Assembly (NCBI GenBank): GCA_009760855.2
Contig: WPIO01000029.1
Location: 967,501-1,031,500, forward strand
DNA length: 64,000 bases
Reading direction: 5' to 3'
Source of the DNA: Cristatella mucedo
Taxonomy: Eukaryota; Bryozoa; Phylactolaemata; Cristatellidae
Below the pieces are notes generated by a model, which searched no databases, was not told where the DNA came from, and saw only the letters and a program-made list of their open reading frames with translations. The stretch's first letter is position 1; each line of letters begins with the position of its first letter. The position numbers and the translations under genes were made by a program. This document shows, in pieces, positions 28,400-39,800 of this stretch.

Positions 28400-28600
28400 G
28401 TTGGGAGGGCAGTTGAGGTAGTGAGTAGCATTGAGGTAACAGCTCAGAACGGCTGCAAAAGATGTGCCACAGTCGGCAGCAGGAAAGTAGATGCCAGTGC
28501 GAAAGAATTGTGGAAGTGAGCTCCAGTCTAGGAACTGCAGAGGCAAAGCAAAAACTTCTGTCGCCAACGGTCTTTAAGCGAAGGAACGCAAGTGGATGAA
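28400..28600 (-). mobile_element. LINE fragment of the second family
   Basis: It encodes FLRLKTVGDRSF and a decayed version of the PRLWNSLPQF segment seen at 12900-12960. It abuts the FBH1 exon duplicate. Confidence 0.7.
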
Positions 28601-28679
28601 GCCACAATACAGACATAAGTCTTCAAGAAAATATCAGTTCACATCTGACAGCATTCGCCACCTTGATTTGGCCCAGGGG

Positions 28680-28785
28680 TGAGATGCTCACCGCTAACGA
28701 CTGAGGTCGTGAGCTAAAGCCTTGTGGCATGTGTAAAGGGCATGGATAGATTCAGTTCTCTTGGGAAGCAAACACACAAACGAAT
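28680..28785 (+). repeat. SINE family B, diverged
   Basis: GATGCTCACCGCTAACGACT, a degraded B box and a tail with GTGTAAAGGGCATGGATAGA and TTCAGTTCTCTTGGG. Confidence 0.6.
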
Positions 28786-29545
28786 TGGAATTCATAGAAA
28801 TGAGCTGTGATTCATTGCCAGGCAAAGAGCTGCAGTTGGATTTTCGATAAATTGGTTCTACTCCGAGAGTTGTGCTGCCAGTTCAATAGAACACTTCCTG
28901 GGTTGCCAAGAGTGTCGACGGCAGATAGGACAAAGCTAGTCCCAATCAAAGAACCTAAGATCTTTTGGAAGGTGCGGAGAAGGCAGTCAGTCCATTCAAG
29001 AAATCCCCGATCGCTTGGAAGCAGTAGTTATGATGTCAGCATATACAAAGATTTCGCAAAAGAAAAAAACATTGATGCCTAGAGATCAATGGACGAAAGT
29101 GGGTATCAATGTATTTGGATCACAATGTCAAGCAACCTTTAGATTTCGCCTGGTGATATCCTGGATGGGAAGTCACTCACAGGCTACCAGTTGAAGATGA
29201 AGGATGCTCATGGAAAGATGGTTGACCGGGGTGTCAGACGAAATATACCAACCTACAAAAAAAGCTCGGTAGCACGATGCTTTATTCAAAAACACGCATG
29301 CACGACTGTACGAACAAAATTGCACAATTAAGTGGTACATGAACGTGGCTATCAGTGCAGAAATATCAGTATACGGCATAACTACTGTACCAATACAGCT
29401 GCTCACACAGCTGCACACTGCAACCTGAATTACTCAACGGCAGCATAGAAACATCAAATGCAGTTATTCTACACAGAAGTCTCGCTCAGAAATTTCCCTG
29501 ATTGTCTCAAGGCGATCTAAATGTCCACGCTGCCTTGCTAAGGCT

Positions 29546-29635
29546 TCACTTTCCTAGCAACTTCGCCCAAGCAGATTTTCGTGCGGCTGCCGTCGTCATG
29601 TCGACAGGTCGATCAGGAATCAGAATGCCGTCACA
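29546..29635 (-). CDS. FBH1: FBH1 terminal exon
   Basis: It follows the strong acceptor TTTTTCTATTCCAG, encodes CDGILIPDRPVDM and KLLGK, and ends at TGA. It is supported by splice signal and phase more than by homology. Confidence 0.6.
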   Translation of the reverse strand, partial: CDGILIPDRPVDMTTAAARKSAWAKLLGK

Positions 29636-32600
29636 CTGGAATAGAAAAATAATTCATTGAATGAGTTGTCTTAAGTGCTCCAGTATCACGATACAACTGG
29701 GCACCGATTAAGCACACTAAGTCGGCCACATTCATGTAGTGTGAGTAAAGCACCACAGGGCCTACGATGGGAGAATGGCATCTCCGCCACCCGATGGGAT
29801 GGCTAAATATATGTAAGCTCCTTGCCAAGGCATTAAGAATGAATTGCACAGCAGCGAAAAACGGCATGCCTACAGTAGAGATTTCTATGAGCCTCAGTGG
29901 GAGATATCAGTGTTGTTACCTAAATATTTGAGACGAATGCGAGGAATTAAACATTAAAAACGCACCAGTCCCGACATGCTTGCAGTCGTGACCTGTTTCT
30001 CACGAGCCAACCTGATTCCCTTTCAGCATAAGTAAAGGGCCTGGAAAAAGAGATCAAGTTCCCGTGCAGAACTACATACGTGTCTGGTTATTATTATTAA
30101 GTGGTGAGTTACAAATGCCATTATCAGCCAAGGAAGTAATGTGCTCACACCTTACGATCCAGGTCCAGAGTCCAGCAGCAGGCAATTAATTACTAGCTGT
30201 TGCAAGCTGGAGTGATTGCAGGAGTGATCCATTAAGACTCGCCTGCCTCTACGTAAATGAGGCTGTTGAATCAGCCGACCTTTACTTTACTTCAGCCAAG
30301 GCTTTCAGCATAGCAACACGAAATAGTACAAAAGTGAAATGGCAGCCACATAAGAGAATGCAGTTCAATCATAACCCGGAATTGCAGTAAGCCACTAGGA
30401 CTACTGGAGCAAGTGTCCTTGATGACGTAGAAATGAGATGAACAAATGAATGTTGTGTCAGTTGCCGAAGTCGAACCCCGGCTTTGAGATCAGAAGCAAG
30501 TGCCTTAGTTGTCGTCACTTTAGGTCCATGGGCTTCGGGCTTAAGTGATTGAGTAAGACTGCAAACTCTAGACAGTATATATTTACTTTTGTCTCACTGC
30601 TAGCATGGCGCAATCTCTCAAACTGATCATTACTACAATACCGAAAATTACACCAGATAGGTGTTGAGCTACCGGGTGGTGAAGGCAGTCAAAGCTACGA
30701 CCGGGCGTTATCGAAATACAACAGATGCAGGAATACACACATACATGCGTGCGCGCGCGCACGCACGCACACCATACACACGTACAGGCGCACACACGCA
30801 CAAGCACACGTGTGCACACACAATAAATGGTGCTCAGTATTAAGACCGGCAATTACTAAGGCCAGCAGCAATATGTGACCACTTTTGCTGGAGCTTCATA
30901 CCAATGAGTTAGTCAACCACAGAATTGGTAGGTACGGATACGTGGTAGTTGTGAACGAAGTAGGCAATGCAGCTTAGGAGGTAAAATGGCCGAAGAAAGG
31001 CTTGGCGTTCGCAAACAGCGATAAAAGATGAATGTCCATCGCACATCCCAGCCCCTTAGCAGGTTTGCTTGGATTCCGATATATCTACCAATGGCCAAGC
31101 TAACGCCAGCATTCACGAACGTTGCTCATGCACACATGAGCACACCCAGCTGCACAACGAGGTGCCCCTGCACGAATGAGCCAGTGCCCAGGCACACAAG
31201 TACGTGTGCCTTTATGCTTGCTTAGCCCACGTTGGGTTGCACAAGCTTGCATACCAGGTAGGTGGGTTGGCGGATTAGAGAAGGCACGTGCCGAGAGGAC
31301 GGCTTGTCGCAGCCAGCATGCAGGGGCTCGTCAGTCGATTTGTTTGAAGCACCAGGACAGACAGGCTGCTCGAAAACGCCCTGAAATCGCAGCGAATATT
31401 GCATGCTCTGTCAGCCCGAGTGCTTCATCAACACCTCTTGCCATGGCAGCAAAAAAATGACAGCACATTCGGTGGTCGCTGCAGCAGAAGCAACAGCAGC
31501 AGTACACGTTGCTGGTGCCAGCATCGGCAGCAGCAGTACAGGCAGTGGCAAAGGCTGCAGCAGCAGCAGCTTGTTGCTGCTTCGCAAGGTGCTCACTCCG
31601 GCCACTTTCACTATTGCATATGTGCTCCGGTTGACCACCAAACAGTTCTTGGCTCGAGTGGCTGCTACATATAAGAGATTCCTCTCGTCCTCATCAACAG
31701 ATGCAACTACAGAAGAAAAGTAAGTGCTACATGGAATGCCAGCTAATAATGATACAAATACTGGATAGCATGGATAGTGCCCGGAGAAAACTAAATCTCT
31801 TTCCAGGTACTTTCCAGTGCTGCTCCGTTCGTGCGGTTTTACAACAACACGTGCATGTTTCACATCACCATGGCAACGACTCGCAACGCCAGTGCTAAAC
31901 CGATTAGTGCTGCACATGTGACACACCCGATAGCCCGAACAACGGCGCACGTGAGGACAAAAGATGCTGCTACTGAGCAGGCAAGCGCAGGAGGCAAGCG
32001 GCTCCTCACTTCCACCGAGAAGCCAAACGGTATGGTCGGGCGTCGTCACTCCACCAGCCATGACGAAGTCGTCGAGGAGTATGACGGTGCTGAACTCGAG
32101 GCCCTTGGCTTTGTGGGCGGTAGCAAAAACAAACTCTGCAGCATACGGACAAGTCGAGTAAAGGAAGCCATGCTAGATTACAGCGATCGTCGGCAGCACG
32201 CCCTTTGCTGCTCGCTTGCTCTAAAGGCTCCAAGCTATTCCAGCTGCCAAGAGCTGCAGGCAAAGACGGTGCCGCATGTTTTTTTGTTTATCGAGCCGGC
32301 ATGCACCAGCCCATTCCGCCATACGAGCACAAGTACACGGAAATCATGGTTGAGCAGTGGAGAGAACATTTTGCAGAGGCTCATAGTTGCCTTCAACATA
32401 CCAGCATGCTCAATGCAGCTCACGTGTCTCCGCTCCAGCAGCTGCAGGGTGCTGGGAATTCGGTTGTTATACACTCTGACAAACTTGATTTTTCCTAAAA
32501 GTTCCACGTCATAGGCCTTGCTAGCAAACTTCTCCAGTTCACCGATGGTTCCAAATCTCTTCACAAGTTTGCTTTTGATGTTCCCTAGAACGTTCGGGTA

Positions 32601-35600
32601 GAGTTATAGCGAACTCAACAGGGAGCACGGATTAGAGTGGTGCTGCTGTGCACGCAGTGCTCAGCAGGCGTGCAAGGCCATATATTTCTACCTGTATCAT
32701 TCGTCAACAGCCTGTAAATGTCCATGATCACATCGAAGCCAAGACCTTGCTTTCCCTTTAAGAAGCCAAGATATAATTATAATAGACATTTGTATAGCAC
32801 CCTGGGAAAACTCTATCTCTTTACAGGCACTTAACGTATGCTCGAAAGAAAATGTCTTTTGTTTTACGAAAGCATGCACATTATCTTCACACATATGCAC
32901 ACACACGTCGATTCACATGGACGGAGAAAATGTAGAGAACATGTATATTTTAGCTTCTTTTTAAAGGCCATCAAGTAGGAGAGGGATATCGTGAAGTCAG
33001 TCAGGCGTTAGTTCTAGGATTTTGGAGCATACACACAGAAGGTACGCGGTCCCCAAAGAATTTGAGGCTGGTTAAGAGGCACAGCTAAACAACTTCAACC
33101 AGAAGAGTGTCCGTATGATTCGAAGCCTGATAAGCAAGTAGTTTGGATAGGTGGGCCGAAAAAAAGAGCATGAAGGAACATAAAACAAGGGTGATAAAAT
33201 CTTGAAGTCGATAGGCTGGTCGATGGATAGCCAGTGGATGTTGGTGAGAAATGGTGCACTGTGTTAGCTTTGATATTGACGACAGACAAGCCTAGCTGCA
33301 GCTTTACAGTCACAGTAAACGTCTTGCAGGACAGGCAGGAAGACTATCAAGTAAGCAGTGACTCATAACAGTCTAGGGAGATGTCACCAATGCATGGACC
33401 AGCTTGACTACGATATCGTTTCTAAGTCAAACATCATCCCCTAACCGATGATACGAGGCAAGGAAGCACTTTGCTTTTACACCGATAAGATGGATTCTGA
33501 TGTGCGGATGCAGACTGCACTGCCGCTCTGCCTCGATGAGCAAATAGTAGTTCGTCCGTGCCAGCACGGCCACTTGGCCGACAAAGTTGCCAGAGGTGCA
33601 CACACGATCTATAAAGGGAGAAGCCACCGCACGGCATTAGAGAAACATAGATTTAGAATTGAGCACCAGCACTATGTTCGAGATCGATTACCTTCCTTGT
33701 CCCGACCTAGGATAGTCTGACGACGCACGAACTTCAAGTAATCCAGGAGTAAGGCAGCAACAAGGCCAATCTGAGGACCGAATCTGAACGACTGACAGAC
33801 GACGTGTGTCAGCAAATAATGCTCAGCATACAGGCCCAGTCAGTACAAACATCAACTGATGCGATGGAGGCAAACAAGCTTGGGCGATGCAGACTCACTT
33901 TAGTCAAATATAATGTCCTAGTGCCGATAAAGAGGCCCATGACATTAACTGCACCCCGGAAGGCATAGATCTGTTGATGAGGATCTCCCACCACGATTTT
34001 GGGCATATTTTGCTTCAGCAATACGTCTGCCAGCGCTGTAACAAAAAGCCGAAAATCCTAACTAATAGCACTTTCTTCATGCAATGCGCTGATTTGAAAT
34101 TTATATACAAATAACAGCAATAACAGCAGCTTCCATATATAGCAATGCCTTCATTAAGCATGCCTTTTTTCTTATAGCAAGACCCAGTAGTCCTTTGGAA
34201 AACATAGCAGTACAACCTGCATGAAACTGCAGCAACCGTCAAAGCAGAACAAGCATGCACACAACGAACATGACAACAAACCAACCGTGAGACATGTCCT
34301 GCGCTTCATCTATGAGAAGACAGTTAACATGACGAAGCTTTTTCAAGACATTCGATTTGTTGATATCACATCCTTCCAGCTGCCAGAGCTTCATGTAACC
34401 ATCGTGAGTCATACTCACTTCATAGTCGCTTACATCAACCATCCGTTGCCAAAAAGCCTCAGCGTCCTCTGCATACATCTAAACAGAAGAGCTTTTCAAC
34501 TAAGAGAAAACTACAGGCACTTGGAATAACAGCGCATTAGCCTTCGATACTCTCAGTGCCACAAATCCCGACATGTTACAAGCCAAACGATTATTCCAAA
34601 ATGATGACGATTCCCACTAAAGAAATACAAGCATAAAAATGACAAGGTTCAGACCCGATGCTTGCAAATTTCAACGTTGCCATATTACTTAAAGAAACTT
34701 GTGCTAGAGAACAAGCCACAAACTTAGCTTGCAAATCTGCCTACCATATCAAACTAGAGCCAAGAAAGTCTTACTTTGACAGATTCTTTCTGCACCTAAT
34801 ATCTGCACCTCTTTCTGCACCTAATACCTACATGCACTATACAGCTAAATAGTAATGCAGTGAACCAGCCTGTACCCATCCCCCCAGCCAGCCTTAACAG
34901 GCAATCAAAGGATTCAACAGAGACAGCTCCAGCTATAAGGTAATCTTTAGCAGCAGAAAATTATAACAGAATTGGTCATTTCCCAAAGGTTTTTGCAAAA
35001 CGTAAGTAAATATGTCCACCAATGAGTCACATATTAATTAATAACTAATTCTAGAAATCAAACCAAAGTGAACAGGCAACAACCAATATCCAGAAAGTGC
35101 TAAAAACGTGGCTGTTTTGCCACAAAAAACTACAAAAAGCCCAGGCTCACACGTATTTAAGGAAACAGAAAATATTCTAGATCAGTGGTTGTCCTATGCA
35201 AGGGCAAGTATGCGGAGAACAAAAAAGTATATCGGTCGATGCTGGCTAGGTTTTGGGGCTGATGTCATTCTCAGGCTACTGGAAACATGACTTAACTGTT
35301 TCGCTTTTGGCATGAATGTTCTAGCCATGGCAAAGAGTCAAATGCTGCATACAATACATAGTTAACTTGGAAAAAATTACGTTTTCATATATTTTTAGTA
35401 AATAGAAAAGACCATTACCATTTTCTATTTGTATTTTTGTCTTCTTGATGTACTCTAAACAAGAATGGAAATCTGAAAGAGAACCTCTGAGCATCGCCTT
35501 GCTGAATGCGATTTTTTAACTTGAAATGGGTCGTGATACAGTGACTGAGGTAAGAAGCTGACTTTTCTTGGAGCAATAGCACTGACAGCATTTTCTTACA

Positions 35601-36814
35601 TCACTCTTTTTCAAACCAAAACGTTGTATAGATTTTCTAGCATGCTAAAATTTGGCTTACTAAGTCTAGAGGCGAAGCCAGGGGGTGGCAGCTGCCACCC
35701 CCTGGCCTGGTAGGTGGGAGTCTAGTTTGACACCCAGTCGGGCAGCCGGTGGCCCGACTGCCCCTTAGCGCTTGGCCAGGCTGCATGACACCTGAAGGCG
35801 CTGGGGACGCCCCAGACCCCCTTTATAGGGGGGCTTCGCCCTCAGACCCCGTGCCACCTTGGATTTCAATCATCCTAGCTGATTAAACAGCCTCTTTTTG
35901 TATAGCGACAGAAGAGCCTTTACGGCTATCACCACCGCTTGCAGTGGCGATAAAGGATCGCCCACCACAGGAATCGAACCCACGACCTCGGTAGCAACCG
36001 CCTTACCTAGTGTGCCATCACGGCTCATGGCTTCGCTTCTAAGTCTAAAAAATACTAGCTGACTCAACAGCCTCTTTTGTATAGCGACAGAAGAGCCTTT
36101 ACGGCTACCACCACCGCTTGCAGCAGCAGTAAAGGATCACCCACCGCAGGATTCAAACCCACGACCTAGGGACCGAGGTCGTGATAAGCAACCACCTTAC
36201 CTAGGGTGCCATCACGGCTCACCGTAGTATTTGTTCATCCTAAGCATAGCTGACCCAAAATTCGAAGCCTTACCTTGGACAGCTGAAGAACAAAAAAAAT
36301 GAAAACACCCGGAGTTGTTTACGAAGGATTTCTGAAGATCTATTTTTCTTAGTCGACAGTATACTCTGTAAAGCATCCAAAAATGCAGCCATGTTCCTTT
36401 CATTCACACAACAGCTAAACTAGAAATACTGCTACCACTAGCCAGAGCATAAAATCAGTCTCAAAACAAAACTGTATCGAGGACTATACATGCTCTATAG
36501 TACTAACGAACCGGTCACGTGTTTATGGGGGCCACAGCATGCTCACTCGATGTCAGATTGCATGGCCATCTGGTCTGATTTTGCTCCATAATACAGGCAG
36601 GATTAATCATTTACTTATTTCCTACACATTTGGGCTATTGCATATGGTAACCACACTGATCAAGAATAATGCCCGTTTCCTCAGTGGTGTTTGAACCCAA
36701 TAGCCACTTCAGGTTTTTCTTGAATGGAAGTTCACATTGCCTTTTCACTTTGGTTTTAAATTGTGACATAGCTCTCTGCCTCTCTCTATATAAATATATG
36801 TATGTACACACACA

Positions 36815-36854
<40 letters not shown>

Positions 36855-39800
36855 TATATATAGATTCGATTTTGCAGAAATCCATTAGAAATAATCAATT
36901 CTGGGATGCAACTAAACTTACGCTGCTAGTGTACCTAGAAAAAGTGACCATATAATTGACGCTGTTTCTAGTGTCATTTTTTGCTACATTTTCGTTGAAT
37001 ATTATTTTATGCTTCCTTTATACTTTCGTATGCATTGGGCAGTTAACACATTTGATCTCTGGTGCACTTGAACGAGCGGCAGCTGTAGACAACCTAACTG
37101 GAAGGCAACACGTCTTGCATAAAGTGCCGGAGAGCACAAAGGCAACACACTGCTGGGGAGATTGAGGTTCCTACAGCTATCACTAACAAACACTCCTGAT
37201 GTTGCAGAGCAACATGCTCTTACAAAAAAAACCCAGATTTACCACATCACATTTCTGCGAGTTTTCAGAACAGCGCACCGATACAGCTCTAAACCGGATA
37301 GAATCAGTTATTGGAGGCTGTTCCACTGGAAAGAGCAATGCAGTTTCTATCACGTGCCCTTACAAGGCTTGTACCTTGCAATTCATTTGCTTCTCGAGGT
37401 TTGTTGTGAAGCAAAAATCGAACCATAAATGTTTACGTTAAGATAATTTTAAGGAGCATAACACTACTTCTAGTTTAAAAGTAAACACAGATCTGAGATG
37501 ATTAGACAGACTCGGACAAAACATAAGCAGACCAAACGAAGAGCATAGTCCTTTCACAACAAGCCAAATACCTACCCACTCTGTGTGGGTAGTGAATGCA
37601 GAGGCCATCGACATAATTTAGAGCTCACGCCTTGACCATACTGCAAAAGCTTCAAGCAGCCTCCTTTCTGGCTGTTCTTTGCCGACCAAGCATTAGAGTT
37701 GTTGGGCCAGCAGACTCACAACTCGGTAATCTGTCAGCCTTTTTTATTTTATTTTTAAGTAAATAGGTGCAGACATGGCTTATGTCGAGCATAGCATAAG
37801 CCCTTAACCCCAGCACTCTGGCAAATGGACAAAGCTGAGATTAAGCTAAAGGGGCCAGACTGCCAACGTGCTAGGACAGCCAATTACAGGAGGGCTAAAG
37901 GGGACCTTGAAGGGTGCCTTTAGTTCCTGTGCTCCCAAAGCCTGAAACTCACTACCGACACACACCACACATTTTAAAAGAAGCTTATAACGCACCTGTT
38001 TTTTTACAGCATTTAGTGGATCTTTATGATTCATTCTTTGTGTGCGTGAACCTGCTTACACTATGCCAGCTGCTTGCGGATGTTACCGCCAATAATTTGG
38101 TAATGCTTTTTATATGGGATCTGTAAAGTGCCTAGAGATATTCAGTTCTCATTAGCTAGGTGAAGAAAATATCAAAGCTTTTTTGTCATGTATGCAGTAT
38201 ATCCCTACTAATTAAAGCGAGAAAGTCCTCCGTCCTTCCGTCACGCAGCCCTTCAGTCACTCGGCAAGATGGCAACCAGTACTTCCGGGAGTGACAAGCA
38301 AAAGACTGTAATTCTGCTATGACTCAGCAAAGCAAGTCCACAGGCAGTGAGCTCTAGTGTCTGAAACTAGTCAAATATGGAGAACGGCCAGCTGCCCACC
38401 ACAGCTTCGATTAACTGACAAAAGTCTGATCCATTTGTGGTCCAAGGCTTGAAGGCATCACGTGGTCACGAGGATGTGGACGACAGCAGCAAGCCACTGA
38501 GAATGGGCACCTCCAATTGAAAGATTGAATTGCTCGAGGGATGCTCACCATTTTCTTATCGTGCGTCACTTCGTCTTTCATACCATCTGCATCGATAGCA
38601 AAACTAGGAACGTGTGCTGTCGTTATGAACAGATCGAGCGAAGCAATGAAGCTCTTAATAGTGTCGACTATCATCTTTGATCGAGTATAATGATTAAAGC
38701 CCTTTTTCCTCGGCAGTATCTGGCTTACGTCAAATACCTTTAAATCTCCGATACGTTTGTATCTGCAACAAAAAATAATGCCAACGATATCAAGCAAACA
38801 AGCAAGGTTCAAGCTGTTCAAGCAGCAATGCACTAATCACGTAAAAACAGAGAAGACAAGCTGAAACAATGTGGCATTAAACAACAAAACAGCACATGCC
38901 TTTTCCCGACCATACAATAAGCCAGGCTGTGACCAGTGCGACACTCGACATTTTGAGGAAATAGTTTCTCTGCATGCTCAGCAACAGACCTACAATCAAA
39001 GTTAAAATCGCTGTAAAACTGCTTCTGCATAGCACAACCCAAAAGGGACATCAATGCAAAATTGATAAGACATTTACAGAGTAGTCCTTCGAGGAACAAC
39101 GCATGTTTTAGGACATAAAATAATTTGGGATTCATATTTACATATAGTTCCACTAAACAGTTTGCAGTGAATCATGGATTACCATGCATGGAATATCACC
39201 CAACGATGCTAAACCACAGCAATGTATATCATATGAAATTCTTAGATTAAAATTAAAAATATATAACAATATATATATATATCATTTGTATAGTGCCCTA
39301 AGAGAGCTTAATCTCTATTCAGATGTTTCACATATGCCTCAGAGCTCGAGCTCAAGACCTCAGCCAGACCTTGGTCCGGGCGAGCACGTTAACCGCTGGA
39401 CCAAACCAGCTCGGCATCCCCACTAACACTTCTTCAATAACTAAAAATGACATCTCAAAGTACAGATTGTGCCACATTAATAATTTTCACGAGACTCGGT
39501 ATTTTGCTTACCAAATGCACACAAATAGTATAATATAATTTTTGAATCCTGCTAACAAGCTAAAGTACCACAGCTGCCAACACCTATTGATCCCAGGCCA
39601 TTGATTTACCAAGAGAAATGTTCTCAATCAGCAGAATTCACTCACGTCAGACTTTCCTTCAATTTCTGTTCTGGTTCCAGAGACGTGAAGCAGAAGATTT
39701 AAAAATTGCTTACATCAAATCAAATCACGCCATTTTTTAGCCTCATGCTATTTAGATCCTTGGTAGCCTAACAATGAGGTAGTGGCCACCTTACTAGCAA

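Noticed and set aside
32200-32253. A possible extra FBH1 exon between the motif V exon and its neighbour
   Set aside because: Joining 32402 directly to 32135 gives the exact human spacing (EHAEFVFATAHKAKG). Including this segment would add unrelated residues.
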